Source of the DNA: Pseudocalidococcus azoricus BACA0444
GTDB taxonomy: Bacteria; Cyanobacteriota; Cyanobacteriia; Thermosynechococcales; Thermosynechococcaceae
Direction of reading: 5' to 3'
DNA length: 64,000 nucleotides
Assembly (NCBI RefSeq): GCF_031729055.1
Contig: NZ_JAVMIP010000001.1
Coordinates: 248,001 to 312,000 of the forward strand
The notes under the pieces: generated by a model
Told to the model about the DNA's origin: nothing
What the model saw: only the letters and a program-made list of their open reading frames with translations
Databases searched by the model: none
Shown here: positions 26,769-36,245 of the stretch, piece after piece
Numbering within the stretch: the stretch's first letter is position 1
Layout: each line of letters starts with the position of its first letter
Translations under genes and position numbers: made by a program

Positions 26769-28160
26769 ATGACCTTAAACGTAGCAGATGTAATCATTAC
26801 TGGTTCTGAAGTCAATCATAGACATGGGACTGGAATTTTCTTAAAGAGAATTTTCCAGGATGACTCTCAGATTATCTCCATTCGCTCTAGTGATGGCTAC
26901 AACGGCGAGCAAGACTTTGGTCACGTACACTTTTGCTATAAACATAATCAAAATAATTTACTGACTTATTTTGAGGGGGTTCAGGTTAGACGCATTTTAT
27001 GTATTCCCTATAGTTCTGATGATGTGCTAACTGCTTTGGAGTTGAAGCGCGTCTTCCAGGCCCCCCTTTGTACCTATGTTATGGATGATCAAAATATCTT
27101 AGCAGCAGGTATTTCAGATAAATTAATGCATGATCTCTTAACCCTTTCCGAGCTAAGACTAGCTATTTCTCAGGAAATGCGGGATATGTATAGTACCAAA
27201 TATCAGGTTCCCTTTACTTTTGTCCCTCCCCTTGTTGAATCAAAACTGTTTGGCGGCTCGTTGGAGATATTAAATACAAGTCAAGCTCAAAATAGGATTG
27301 GTATTTTGATTGGGAATATTTGGAGTCAAAAGGCGTTTCAACTTCTATACTCAACTTTAGAATCCTCAAAGCAACAAATTCATTGGTATGGTCAAGCCAG
27401 TTTGGAAGCCTTTGCATATGCATCTGAAAACAACAACTTAGATGATTCTAAAATTCAATTGTTTGGATTTCTGCCAACGGAACAGGATCTAGTCCAGAAT
27501 ATGCGCCAATACCCCTATGCAATCATTCCTTCGGGCACCCTTAACAGGCAGGATGACCGACCTGAGATTTCTCAATTTAGCTTGCCTAGCCGAATTCCAT
27601 TTATCATTGCAACATCCCATACACCGATCATTGTTTTAGGTAGTAAGCGCAGTGCGGCAGCTCGGTTTGTAACTCGGTTTAATGTCGGTGTTGTCTGTGA
27701 GTATCAATACAGTACGTTTACAGAGGCAGTTCACTATATTTGCCAACCACATATCCAAAGAATAATGCGACAAAATGCTGCCAACATCAGTTCCTGTTTT
27801 AGGGTTGAAGGCTTCTCCGAATGGCTTTGGAAATCCTTAGAATTACGCCAGCCATGGGATACAACCTTTGAAAACTTGAGTGATCATCCCGATATTGAAG
27901 CTCTGATGCCAACGCTCTTTTTCTACGCCAAGCAGGCCTTTGAATCGGACATTTATCAAGGGCTACTCGACCAAGTTGCAAATTTACGGTTGGAAAGAGA
28001 TGAAATGCATCGGCAACTTGTCAATGCCCAGGCCACGATCAAGCATGTTGAAATTTTCCGAGATATTGCTGAAAGGGAAATTCTAGCCATGAAAACTAGT
28101 AAATTTTGGCAGTTGCGAGAAGCTTGGTTTAAGCTCAAAGGCCAAATTAAACGCGGGTGA
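26769..28160 (+). CDS. glycosyltransferase-like protein with coiled coil and SKFW tail
   Basis: A 463-aa protein with a GT-B-like layout, though no short diagnostic motif is certain: an N-terminal half (VADVIITGSEVNHRHGTGIF) and a C-terminal half with RIGILIGNIWSQKAF and IQLFGFLPTEQDLVQNM. Residues about 400-440 form a coiled coil, followed by KTSKFWQLREAWFKLK, nearly the same tail as the preceding protein. Probably a glycosyltransferase or a non-catalytic relative acting with it. The ATG at 26769 has GGA upstream. Confidence 0.65.
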   Translation: MTLNVADVIITGSEVNHRHGTGIFLKRIFQDDSQIISIRSSDGYNGEQDFGHVHFCYKHNQNNLLTYFEGVQVRRILCIPYSSDDVLTALELKRVFQAPLCTYVMDDQNILAAGISDKLMHDLLTLSELRLAISQEMRDMYSTKYQVPFTFVPPLVESKLFGGSLEILNTSQAQNRIGILIGNIWSQKAFQLLYSTLESSKQQIHWYGQASLEAFAYASENNNLDDSKIQLFGFLPTEQDLVQNMRQYPYAIIPSGTLNRQDDRPEISQFSLPSRIPFIIATSHTPIIVLGSKRSAAARFVTRFNVGVVCEYQYSTFTEAVHYICQPHIQRIMRQNAANISSCFRVEGFSEWLWKSLELRQPWDTTFENLSDHPDIEALMPTLFFYAKQAFESDIYQGLLDQVANLRLERDEMHRQLVNAQATIKHVEIFRDIAEREILAMKTSKFWQLREAWFKLKGQIKRG

Positions 28161-28325
28161 TTGCGCCACCGGGATCAGGAGAACATTGATTGGTCTAGGA
28201 TGACTTTCTTGTCCGTGGATGCTTTAATACCCCAGGCCTGGGCGCAACTGTTACAATAAATTAAGCTGTTTAAGCTATGCAGTCCCCCGAAAATCTCAAA
28301 ACTTTTCAATCAGCTAGAGGTGGTT

Positions 28326-28970
28326 ATGGCATTGTTTGGTCTTGGTAAAAAATTAACCCTCCCCACCCTAGAGGATGCCTTTCCCGGCCGAAGTCAGCCC
28401 ATCCCGATTCCCGCAACTCATTACGTTAATGGCAATCCCCTGGCTCCCCCGTATCCCCCAGAGATGGAAATTGCTCTGTTTGGCCTGGGCTGCTTTTGGG
28501 GCGCAGAGCGCAAATTCTGGCAAATTCCCGGAGTTTATGTCACAGCGGTCGGCTATGCAGCTGGAGTCACCCCTAATCCCACCTATCAAGAAGTTTGCAC
28601 AGGGATGACTGGCCATAATGAAGTAGTCCAGGTTGTCTATGATCCAGGCCAAGTCTCCTACCAAACTCTCTTAAAAGTCTTTTGGGAAAGTCATAACCCG
28701 ACCCAAGGTATGCGGCAAGGCAATGATGTCGGCACACAATATCGCTCTGGAATTTATGTCTTTAACGAAGCCCAACGCCAAGGGGCAGAACAGTCCTTGC
28801 AACAATACCAACTTGCCTTAGATACCGCCCGTAAAGGTAAAATCACCACTGAGATCTTAGATGCCCCACCATTTTATTTTGCCGAAGCTTATCATCAGCA
28901 ATACCTAGCTAAAAATCCCAACGGCTACTGCGGCTTGGGCGGAACCGGGGTATGTTATGAGGAAGCCTAA
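28326..28970 (+). CDS. msrA: peptide methionine sulfoxide reductase MsrA
   Basis: Reduces methionine-S-sulfoxide in proteins using thioredoxin. The active-site motif [13 protein letters not shown] is intact, as are the family segments [18 protein letters not shown] and [11 protein letters not shown]. The 214-aa protein has about 45 extra N-terminal residues before the core, common in cyanobacteria. GTG at 28320 precedes ATG at 28326; AGAGG at 28316-28320 favours the ATG. The C-terminus ends [12 protein letters not shown], with Cys candidates for the resolving residues. Confidence 0.94.
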   Translation: MALFGLGKKLTLPTLEDAFPGRSQPIPIPATHYVNGNPLAPPYPPEMEIALFGLGCFWGAERKFWQIPGVYVTAVGYAAGVTPNPTYQEVCTGMTGHNEVVQVVYDPGQVSYQTLLKVFWESHNPTQGMRQGNDVGTQYRSGIYVFNEAQRQGAEQSLQQYQLALDTARKGKITTEILDAPPFYFAEAYHQQYLAKNPNGYCGLGGTGVCYEEA

Positions 28971-29184
28971 CGCTGTGGATTTAGCTCAACGGACGCTGAT
29001 CGGAATGGCCATTGGCATTTTCATCGTCTCCATCCCTATCTCCTTCAGTGATTTGAGTCAACTGAATGCCTCACATTTGATCGTTGCAACCATTTTCCTG
29101 TTGTCAATAATGATGATGTACCAGTTTTGGGGTAATCGTTTTCTTGATACCCTGAGCAAAATCCTGAATGGCTTTGGTGGCTAA
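28957..29184 (+). CDS. small two-helix membrane protein
   Basis: A 75-aa protein with two hydrophobic segments, [18 protein letters not shown] and [18 protein letters not shown], and little else. It overlaps the end of msrA by 14 nt, so is translated from the same message. A GTG at 28975, preceded by GAGGAAG, is an equally likely start and would not overlap. Function is unknown. Confidence 0.6.
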   Translation: MRKPNAVDLAQRTLIGMAIGIFIVSIPISFSDLSQLNASHLIVATIFLLSIMMMYQFWGNRFLDTLSKILNGFGG

Positions 29185-29230
29185 TTGCTAAACAGTACTT
29201 ATTGAGCTTCTTTCGGCCATTGCTTCTTAG

Positions 29231-30382
29231 TTAATCAACCGGAATACGGGGAAGGCGATGTTTAAACCCGCAAAGAATTTCCCAGGAAATTGTCCCCAGG
29301 GTATCAGCCCAGCTATCTACACTGATTTCTTGATCCCCATCTTCTCCTAGGAGCGTGACAATTTCTCCCTCTTGAACATCCGGCAAATGGGAAATATCAA
29401 TCATTAACTGATCCATCGTAATCGCCCCCACCTGCTGCACCCGTTGTCCACGGACAATCACCGTCATTTGATTGGATAATCGGCGCGGGACACCATCGGC
29501 ATAACCAATGGCCACCACAGCAATTCGCATCGGATGGGGGGCAATAAATTGATGACCGTAACTAACTCCCGCGCCAGTAGCCAGAGATTTAATTAAGGTA
29601 ATGCGGGCGCGGACTTGTAAGACGGGGCGGAGTTTAATTTGATGGGCCAGATGGGGGGCTGGATAAAGTCCATACAAGGCCAGGCCAACCCGAACTAGGT
29701 CGTAATGCAAGGCCTGATCCCGTAAGGTTGCTGCTGAATTAGCCAAGTGGAGACGGGGAATAGGAATCCCATTGGCCTGGGCCTGGTGAATCACGGTTTG
29801 AAATTGGTGATGCTGGACTTGTGTTAACGCCGGGTCTAGGGCATCGGCCCCAGCAAAGTGGGAGTAAAGACTGGCAATTTGGAGATTCGGTAAGCCCCGG
29901 ACAAATTGCATAAACTCCAGGCCTTGCTCCCAGGGACACCCCAAACGAGCCATCCCCGTATCCACCATTAAATGCACAGGTAAGGGATGGGGGGCATCAT
30001 CCAAATGGCGTGAAAAAATTAGGGCTTGTTTGGGGGAAGAGAGGGTAGGCTGTAACTCCCATTGGGCCATAGCTCGCACCAGGGAAGGAGTGTTAACAGC
30101 ACCAAGAACCAAAATGGGAGCTTGAATCCCCTGCTTGCGTAACTCAATCCCCTCTGGAACAGTTGCAACCCCTAGCCAATCCACCCCATTGTCTAACAGG
30201 GTCGGGGTCACGAGGCTTGCCCCATGGCCATAGGCATCGGCTTTGACAACTGCCATTAACTCCGTTGGAGCTTGGAGTAACCGCTTAATTTGGCGGGCAT
30301 TGGCGGCCAGGGCGGCTAAATCAACCTCAACCCAGGCCCGTTGGCATTCTTGGGCAACAGATAATCGTTCTTGGCTCAACAT
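29231..30382 (-). CDS. alr: alanine racemase
   Basis: PLP-dependent interconversion of L- and D-alanine for peptidoglycan. The PLP lysine motif is AVVKADAYGHGASLV (residues about 43-57), the domain pattern continues through LYSHFAGAD and the C-terminal beta-domain has the catalytic Tyr region GVSYGHQF and AIGYADGVPR. Length 383 aa is normal. It faces the HNH gene divergently. Confidence 0.96.
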   Translation of the reverse strand: MLSQERLSVAQECQRAWVEVDLAALAANARQIKRLLQAPTELMAVVKADAYGHGASLVTPTLLDNGVDWLGVATVPEGIELRKQGIQAPILVLGAVNTPSLVRAMAQWELQPTLSSPKQALIFSRHLDDAPHPLPVHLMVDTGMARLGCPWEQGLEFMQFVRGLPNLQIASLYSHFAGADALDPALTQVQHHQFQTVIHQAQANGIPIPRLHLANSAATLRDQALHYDLVRVGLALYGLYPAPHLAHQIKLRPVLQVRARITLIKSLATGAGVSYGHQFIAPHPMRIAVVAIGYADGVPRRLSNQMTVIVRGQRVQQVGAITMDQLMIDISHLPDVQEGEIVTLLGEDGDQEISVDSWADTLGTISWEILCGFKHRLPRIPVD

Positions 30383-30556
30383 CTCCCAACATCCTCACCC
30401 ACACCTCTTGCAAGCCAATGCCAGACTCAACATCATTCTTGAGTTAGATTAGACATTGCTAGGATTACGGTACACTAGGTTGCCCCATGCAGCCTAATTA
30501 CTAGTTTTCCTGGCTTGCTATGTTAGCATTTGTGGGAATCCCTGCTCTACAGCCAT

Positions 30557-31054
30557 ATGGGGAAAGTTCTGGTTCTAAATGCATCCTATGAGCCGCTCAA
30601 TATTACGAGCTGGCAGCGGGCGATTGTGCTTTTGATCAAGGGCAAAGCAGAACAGGTAGAGCATAATGGCAAGTTAATCTACAATGATTTTCCCCTCCCG
30701 ACCGTCATTCGGCTGCGTCATTACGTCACGATGCCCTACAAGGAAATTCCCCTAACGCGGCGTAATATTCTTCACCGCGATGGACATGCCTGCCAATATT
30801 GTGGCTACAGTGGCGATGAGTTGACCTTGGATCACATTATTCCCCGCTCTCGGGGGGGGGGAGACACCTGGGAAAATATTGTCACGGCCTGTGTTCGCTG
30901 TAATGTGCGCAAAGGTAGCCGAACTCCTCGGGAAGCCAATATGCCCCTGAATCAAACTCCACGCCGCCCCTTTAGTAGCCTTTATTTTGAAGTGACTAAG
31001 CATTTACGGAGTGGCACCCATCAAGAGTGGCGTAAATATGTGATTGGGATGTAG
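30557..31054 (+). CDS. HNH endonuclease-domain protein
   Basis: A 165-aa protein with a C-terminal HNH nuclease motif: ILHRDGHACQYCGYSG, LTLDHIIPRSRGG and WENIVTACVRCNVRKG, including two CxxC zinc pairs. It is a highly conserved cyanobacterial family of unknown substrate, starting MGKVLVLNASYEPLN. The frame opens at a TTG at 30530, but the ATG at 30557 is the conserved start. It is not linked to a restriction system here. Confidence 0.88.
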   Translation: MGKVLVLNASYEPLNITSWQRAIVLLIKGKAEQVEHNGKLIYNDFPLPTVIRLRHYVTMPYKEIPLTRRNILHRDGHACQYCGYSGDELTLDHIIPRSRGGGDTWENIVTACVRCNVRKGSRTPREANMPLNQTPRRPFSSLYFEVTKHLRSGTHQEWRKYVIGM

Positions 31055-31057
31055 CTG

Positions 31058-31087
31058 GGGCTGGGATAACCCTCTGATTGTCAGCCC
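31058..31087. terminator. possible weak bidirectional hairpin between convergent genes
   Basis: GGGCTG at 31058-31063 can pair with CAGCCC at 31082-31087, with an inner GGG-ATAA-CCC at 31063-31072. It lies between the ends of the HNH gene and the binding-protein gene. There is no T-run, so an intrinsic terminator is only tentative. Confidence 0.25.
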
Positions 31088-31098
31088 AAAGGCCCTTC

Positions 31099-32820
31099 TT
31101 AGTTGACCGCTTTTAATTCAGCAATATTCCAAAGTGTCCCTCCCAGGCCAGTGGGTTCAGCCCCCTGAATCCTATTCCGAAAAGCAGCCAGGGTGAGGGG
31201 ATTAACGAGATAGATAAACGGGACATTGGCCTGGGTAATTTGTTGGGTTTCAAAGTAAATTTCTTTACGGCGGTCTTCATTGAGTTCCTGCGCCCCTTGA
31301 ATGTATAAATCCCCAATCCGTTGCTCCCAGGCCTGGACTTCTCGCCCCCTTAAAGCCGCATCTGCTTGATTGAAAACATGGAGCCGCCCATTGGGAGACC
31401 AGATATTAAAACCATTATTGGGTTCAACGCCCCCTGTAAACGCGCCAATGTAAGCTTCCCAATCGTAACTGTTGGCTAGTTTTTCAACCAAGGTACTAAA
31501 GCTGATAAAAGTGAGGTCGGCCTGGATACCAATCGCAGCCAGATTTTGTTTAATTTGAGCACTGATCGCCTCACGTACCGGACTGCCCGTGGTTGAAAGC
31601 AGCGTAAACTGGACGCGGTGCCCCTTGGGGTCGAGTAATTGGTTTTCCTGATTCCAACTAAAACCCGCTTCTGCCAAAAGTTTTCTAGATTGGTCTGGGT
31701 CGAAATCATAGACCTTTAGGCCCGCCTCTGGAGAGAGATAGTAGGGACTTTGAACCGAGAGGGGAGAATTTTGCGTTGCCCCCAGGCCACGGTAGAGGTT
31801 ATTGATCATCGTTTGACGGTCAATGGCATAGGCTACGGCCTGGCGAAAGGGAATCGAGTTAAACCAGGCTGATTTAATTGGATCCACAAGGGGTTGCCCA
31901 TTGCGACTGCCTTTATTTTGATTGAAAGATAAGAAGGTCACTCCAGATGCTGGCCCGCCGTTGTAAATCCGAAAATTCCCGCTCTCCTCTTCTCGTTTCA
32001 GAAGCGAAAAATTCATCGGTGCCACATCTAAGACATCCAGGCCCCGTGACCGAAATTGAATCAAAGCTGTATCCGTAGAGTCCACAATCTGCCAGACAAA
32101 TCGTTCTAAATAGGGTTCTGGGCGTTTCCAATAGTGGGGATTGCGCCGAAAAATAATCCGTTGATTGGTGGTGTAGCTCTCAATCGTGAAGGGGCCATTG
32201 GCAATGATCAGCGTTGGATTCGTTTGCGTCCCCCACATCGTCAAGAATTTTGGATTCCCATCCCGATCTAAGGTTCTGATTCCCTCGGCTAAACTGTGTT
32301 CCGGTAGAATTGGCAGGCCAGAAGTCCGAAAGAAGGGGGCAAAGGGTTCCGGCAAGCTAAACTGAACGCGGCGGGCATCCAAGGCCTGGATTGTGGGTAA
32401 TTGCTTTTGTTGACCAACTCGCAGAATATCTATCGTACTGCTGGGAATTTTCGGATTCAGGTAAATTTCGTTATAGGTAAAAACGACATCCGCGGTGGTT
32501 AAGGGGTGGCCATCAGACCATTTCAAGTTTGGCCGGAGGGTGTAAATAATGCTCAAATTATCCGGAGTAATCTCCCAAGACTCTGCGAGAGCGGGTTCCA
32601 GTTCCCCAGTTAGACCATTTTCGCTAATCAGCCCTTCATAGATAAACCCAAAGACATTAGGAGATTCCTCATTGAGGGCATAGTTAAAGGTCTTAGGGTC
32701 AACCGTGATACTCGCAATCAGTTGGGGAACTTGCGCCGTTGGGTTCCTGAGTCCATCGAGGTTACATCCTGTCAATCCCAGACCTACGCAAAAACTCAGA
32801 ATCACAGCCCACAAACGCAT
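31099..32820 (-). CDS. ABC transporter substrate-binding lipoprotein, family 5 (peptide type)
   Basis: A protein of about 573 aa of the DppA/OppA (SBP_bac_5) family. A signal peptide with lipobox GLTGC starts MRLWAVILSFCVGLGLTG. The family core is clear: EGLISENGLTGELEPALAES, WSDGHPLTTADVVFTYNE and AVAYAIDRQTMINNLYRG. No permease or ATPase genes are adjacent, so the transporter is split or it uses partners elsewhere. GTG at 32832 opens the frame, but the ATG at 32820 gives a standard signal peptide. Confidence 0.9.
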   Translation of the reverse strand: MRLWAVILSFCVGLGLTGCNLDGLRNPTAQVPQLIASITVDPKTFNYALNEESPNVFGFIYEGLISENGLTGELEPALAESWEITPDNLSIIYTLRPNLKWSDGHPLTTADVVFTYNEIYLNPKIPSSTIDILRVGQQKQLPTIQALDARRVQFSLPEPFAPFFRTSGLPILPEHSLAEGIRTLDRDGNPKFLTMWGTQTNPTLIIANGPFTIESYTTNQRIIFRRNPHYWKRPEPYLERFVWQIVDSTDTALIQFRSRGLDVLDVAPMNFSLLKREEESGNFRIYNGGPASGVTFLSFNQNKGSRNGQPLVDPIKSAWFNSIPFRQAVAYAIDRQTMINNLYRGLGATQNSPLSVQSPYYLSPEAGLKVYDFDPDQSRKLLAEAGFSWNQENQLLDPKGHRVQFTLLSTTGSPVREAISAQIKQNLAAIGIQADLTFISFSTLVEKLANSYDWEAYIGAFTGGVEPNNGFNIWSPNGRLHVFNQADAALRGREVQAWEQRIGDLYIQGAQELNEDRRKEIYFETQQITQANVPFIYLVNPLTLAAFRNRIQGAEPTGLGGTLWNIAELKAVN

Positions 32821-32934
32821 GGGGATAACCACGAATCAAGACAAGCCTATTATATTCCCCAGAGATGTGAGACTCGAATGAGTCTGGAGGGTGGTCAATC
32901 AAGCCAAGTTAACGATGAAGGTCAAGTCCCGACC

Positions 32935-34686
32935 CTAGCTGTGTTGCTGCTGTCGGTAAGCCAGATAAACCGCCTCAATAAACTCTTCAGCACTAGCCTG
33001 GGCCAGTTCAGAAGGTATATCTTCCTGAACAAAAAGAAGTTCTTGGAGACTATGGTGTAAGCGTTGACTCGTTTCAAAGCGGCCGGCTGGCTTCAGCTGT
33101 TGGCGGTTCAGCAAAAAGTTACGAACGAGCAGATAGTGATCCGGTTGGAGTCCCCCCAGGCCTGGTAAATTCTGGATCAGCGGGGCCAATTCCCTTGCAA
33201 CGAGTGAAATTGTTTGTCCAGTGGGAGCATTCCGGGTGGCCTGTTCATCTTGAATCACAAGAGTACCTGCGACCATATCGCCTAAGCGCTTTTCCGACGG
33301 GGTAAGAGCGACTAAAAACACGCCAATTCCGAAGAAAGGAATATCAATGGCTTGCAAAAAACTCCGCAGAGCCGCTTCCCGGACTCCAATGGGTTTGCCA
33401 TTATCCTGCACAACTCGAATCTCAGCTAACCGTTTTCCGGGGGTTTGTCCCTGCCAGGCCGATTCAAAATAAATGTAATAGCCGTTGTAGATAAAGTAAT
33501 TAATCAGCAAGTAAATCCCCAATGCCCAGAGGTTATAGGATTGATCACCGTTGGGAAATTGCTCCAGTAAAAACGGATAAATCCCATAGAAATAGAGATA
33601 GCCGACAATAATGGCTAAGATTAATAACCCCACATAGAGAATAACCTGATCCACCACCCAGGCCAGGGCCCGACTGCCAATTCCTGCCAGGGCAAAATCC
33701 AACTCAATACTTTCGGGGGTTTGTAAAATCACTCGCCGCATAAAGCGCATTGGGGAGGGGATTGTGGCCTGGAGGCGAAAACTCAGGCCTTCATTTCGGA
33801 CGCGCAAGTCGTAGTACATGACCGCCTTAATCCCTTGCCAAACGGGCAGTAATAGCACCGCCGCAAAAAAGCCCGCAACGGGGATCACCATCACCGCATT
33901 GATAAGACTGGCGGCCAAGTTGGCAGGGATGACCAAAATGGAGGCAATAAAAAACACCGTCAGGGTATGCCAGGCCTGGCCCTGGGTTAATCGCCAACTG
34001 CGCTGAATGGCCTCCATTGCGGTCAGTTCCGGTTCAATGGCTAAAACGGCATCCACCAAGGACAACCGAGCCGCCACATAGGAGACCGTCACCATGGCGG
34101 CTAGAATAACTCCCAACAATAATAAAAGAATGATCAGGATTAAGGCCGTCCGCCAGGCCTCGCTCATATTGCCCCAATCTAAACTGTTGATCAGTGGCCA
34201 AAAGCCTAAATAGAGCAAATAACCAAAGGCTGCCCAGGCCAGGTAGATGAACAAGAGAATCAAGCCCGTCCCCAAGACCGTCCAGAGGTAAGACCAGAGC
34301 CGGGGATAAATGAACCGCCGCACCTCTGCTTCATCTTCGGTGGAGTCTTGAAGGGCATTAAAAATGAGCCGGGATAAAAGACCTCCACTGGCGGTAAAGC
34401 GAGCTAGGCCAAAGCCAAAGAGGGGCAACCCCAATCCCAACAGCAGAATCAAAAGGCCAAGAACTATCCCGAAATTTCCCTGATTACCGGCAATAAATAC
34501 GGCTCCCACAACCCCGAAAATCAATCCACCCACCACCAGGCCCAGGCCAATCAAGAAAAACCAGGCATGGGCAATCAAACTAATGAGAAAATAGCGATTC
34601 CCGGCCTGGCGATAGATTTGCAAGGCAATGGTGATGATAGTCCCACTGGCAAGGGAGCGGGCTGGACGAGATTGAGGACGCATCAT
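32935..34686 (-). CDS. large RDD-domain membrane protein
   Basis: A 583-aa polytopic membrane protein. The first about 320 residues contain six or more helices in a DUF975-like arrangement. Residues about 325-475 are an RDD domain: GIGSRALAWVVDQVILY, WQGQTPGKRLAEIRVVQ and SEKRLGDMVAGTLVIQDE. The C-terminal about 100 residues are soluble and helical. The two-part fusion is seen in cyanobacteria; function is unknown. It is 12 bp downstream of the DUF2092 gene and likely cotranscribed. Confidence 0.8.
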   Translation of the reverse strand: MMRPQSRPARSLASGTIITIALQIYRQAGNRYFLISLIAHAWFFLIGLGLVVGGLIFGVVGAVFIAGNQGNFGIVLGLLILLLGLGLPLFGFGLARFTASGGLLSRLIFNALQDSTEDEAEVRRFIYPRLWSYLWTVLGTGLILLFIYLAWAAFGYLLYLGFWPLINSLDWGNMSEAWRTALILIILLLLLGVILAAMVTVSYVAARLSLVDAVLAIEPELTAMEAIQRSWRLTQGQAWHTLTVFFIASILVIPANLAASLINAVMVIPVAGFFAAVLLLPVWQGIKAVMYYDLRVRNEGLSFRLQATIPSPMRFMRRVILQTPESIELDFALAGIGSRALAWVVDQVILYVGLLILAIIVGYLYFYGIYPFLLEQFPNGDQSYNLWALGIYLLINYFIYNGYYIYFESAWQGQTPGKRLAEIRVVQDNGKPIGVREAALRSFLQAIDIPFFGIGVFLVALTPSEKRLGDMVAGTLVIQDEQATRNAPTGQTISLVARELAPLIQNLPGLGGLQPDHYLLVRNFLLNRQQLKPAGRFETSQRLHHSLQELLFVQEDIPSELAQASAEEFIEAVYLAYRQQQHS

Positions 34687-34698
34687 GACCCAAACCCA

Positions 34699-35586
34699 TT
34701 AGGGCAGTTTCGGCGGTGTCAGTCCACCGGGCAGATTTAGATTGGTTCCGCCTATGTCAGGAGCAATCGGCGGTGGGCTTAAGCCATCGGGCAAGCTGAG
34801 GCCTTGGGGTAAGGGAGTTCTCAGAATCGCTGATTGATCTTGAATCGCTACAGCATTAGCAGGAGGGGTAAATTGAAACAACTGGGCGGGCTGACTGGGG
34901 GGAAATTCCCAACGGGTAAATTCAGCCGTGTATTGGGGCGCGCCGGGGAGGGTTTTGTAGGTAATGACCACCTTTTGGACAAGGGGTTGATCACTGGTGC
35001 TAACCCAAATTTGCCAGTTGGACTCCGGCCCGGTAACAAAGATGTTGTGGCAAGGTTCCCCATTCACCGTACTCAGACCTAAATAGCGACTGGTAAAAGT
35101 TTGGGGATCGTAGGCCGCAAAGGCATCGGAAGTGACAAAGGCTATCATCGGAATCGGGCTACTGCTGCGGGTTGTTAAACTGGCGACGAGATCATCCAAA
35201 TTATTGGGAGCCGGGGCCTGGTAATACATATTCTGATCCACATCCAGCCAGGTAAAGGTTGTCCCGTTATAGAACACCTCTGTCTTTTGGAAATCCCCAT
35301 CATAGCTAGCCCGGAGTTGGTTATTGCGTTGGACAGAGACCGTCTGGGTGGCGTGATAGGTGACCTTATCCCCCCCCGAAAGCACATTGTCGTAGGTGAT
35401 TTGATTCGTAAAGGTAAAGGCCGGCTTGGTTTTCAAATAGTCAGCGGCAGCCCGGAGAATCCCTGCGGGAGAAACTTGACTGGTACTGGGGGGTGGGGCG
35501 GCCTGGGTTTGGGCCAAAGATGGAGCTAAGGAGACTCCCCAGCAACCCAGACAAAGGGCAAAGGCAAACCCAATCGGGCGATTCAT
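34699..35586 (-). CDS. DUF2092-family periplasmic protein
   Basis: A 295-aa secreted protein of the DUF2092 family (lipoprotein-carrier-like fold). Signal peptide MNRPIGFAFALCLGCWGVSL ends near SLAQ. The core runs through LRAAADYLKTKPAFTFTNQI, YYQAPAPNNLDDLVASL and LGLSTVNGEPCHNIFV. A proline/glycine-rich tail with repeated L-P-x-G-L-(S/T)-P-P units follows. The frame extends to 35625, but the Met at 35586 begins the signal peptide. Upstream partner of the RDD membrane gene. Confidence 0.78.
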   Translation of the reverse strand: MNRPIGFAFALCLGCWGVSLAPSLAQTQAAPPPSTSQVSPAGILRAAADYLKTKPAFTFTNQITYDNVLSGGDKVTYHATQTVSVQRNNQLRASYDGDFQKTEVFYNGTTFTWLDVDQNMYYQAPAPNNLDDLVASLTTRSSSPIPMIAFVTSDAFAAYDPQTFTSRYLGLSTVNGEPCHNIFVTGPESNWQIWVSTSDQPLVQKVVITYKTLPGAPQYTAEFTRWEFPPSQPAQLFQFTPPANAVAIQDQSAILRTPLPQGLSLPDGLSPPPIAPDIGGTNLNLPGGLTPPKLP

Positions 35587-35854
35587 AGCAGGCATAGCAG
35601 AGATTTCTACGATCACGACAATCATGACACAATCCCCTGAATATGGGACTCACCAGGCCTGGCCGTTTAAAATGCTTAATTTTTCTCCACTGTTCCTAAA
35701 ACGATTCAATGGAACTGAACTACAAAGCTCCCCAAACAAAAGAGTTAAGTCGGACTTATATCACATAAACATTATTTATATCTTTGATCTCTTTGAATTG
35801 CCTAAGCTTATCGTTAACCTGAATATATCCCCCTGAATGATGCGAGGCTTTCCT

Positions 35855-36187
35855 ATGCCAACAATCTTCACCCTGATCTATTTCCTATTGATTCGGACTG
35901 GCCAATCAGTCCAGACATCCCTAACGGCTCTCAATCCGTTACAACCTATTCGCCAATGGTTGAATACCATCACGATTCAGCATCCCGGCCAGGCCCATTT
36001 ATTGTGCCAATTGATTCCGGCCCAATGTCCATTTGCACGGGATATTCATCTGTTTGGACGACTCTGGATTCATATTCCTCCCCTGTGTAAACTCAATCCT
36101 TTCTATGAAGAAGTCATTAGCTTAAGGTTTCGGGCCCTATGCTATCTTGCAGATGTGTGTGATCAAGATATTCATCGCTACTGTTAA
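35855..36187 (+). CDS. Mo-dependent nitrogenase C-terminus family protein
   Basis: A 110-aa protein matching the small Mo-nitro_C family, found in cyanobacteria as free-standing proteins. Diagnostic segments are PIRQWLNTITIQHPGQAHLL, HIPPLCKLNPFYEEVISLRF and CYLADVCDQD. No nif genes are here, and the name does not imply nitrogenase function. ATG at 35837 is possible, but GAGG at 35844-35847 fits the ATG at 35855. Confidence 0.75.
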   Translation: MPTIFTLIYFLLIRTGQSVQTSLTALNPLQPIRQWLNTITIQHPGQAHLLCQLIPAQCPFARDIHLFGRLWIHIPPLCKLNPFYEEVISLRFRALCYLADVCDQDIHRYC

Positions 36188-36245
36188 GCTCAACCCAGAA
36201 CGGTTTTGGAATTGCCCTTCTCCCTTCTTTCCAGGCACGCTTCCT

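Noticed and set aside
32722-33060. Plus-strand frame across the start of the binding-protein gene and end of the RDD gene
   Set aside because: It is antisense to two well-supported genes and its translation is not protein-like.
35855-36187. Evidence of nitrogen fixation from the Mo-nitrogenase C-terminus family gene
   Set aside because: The family is a stand-alone cyanobacterial domain named by similarity; no nif genes are near.
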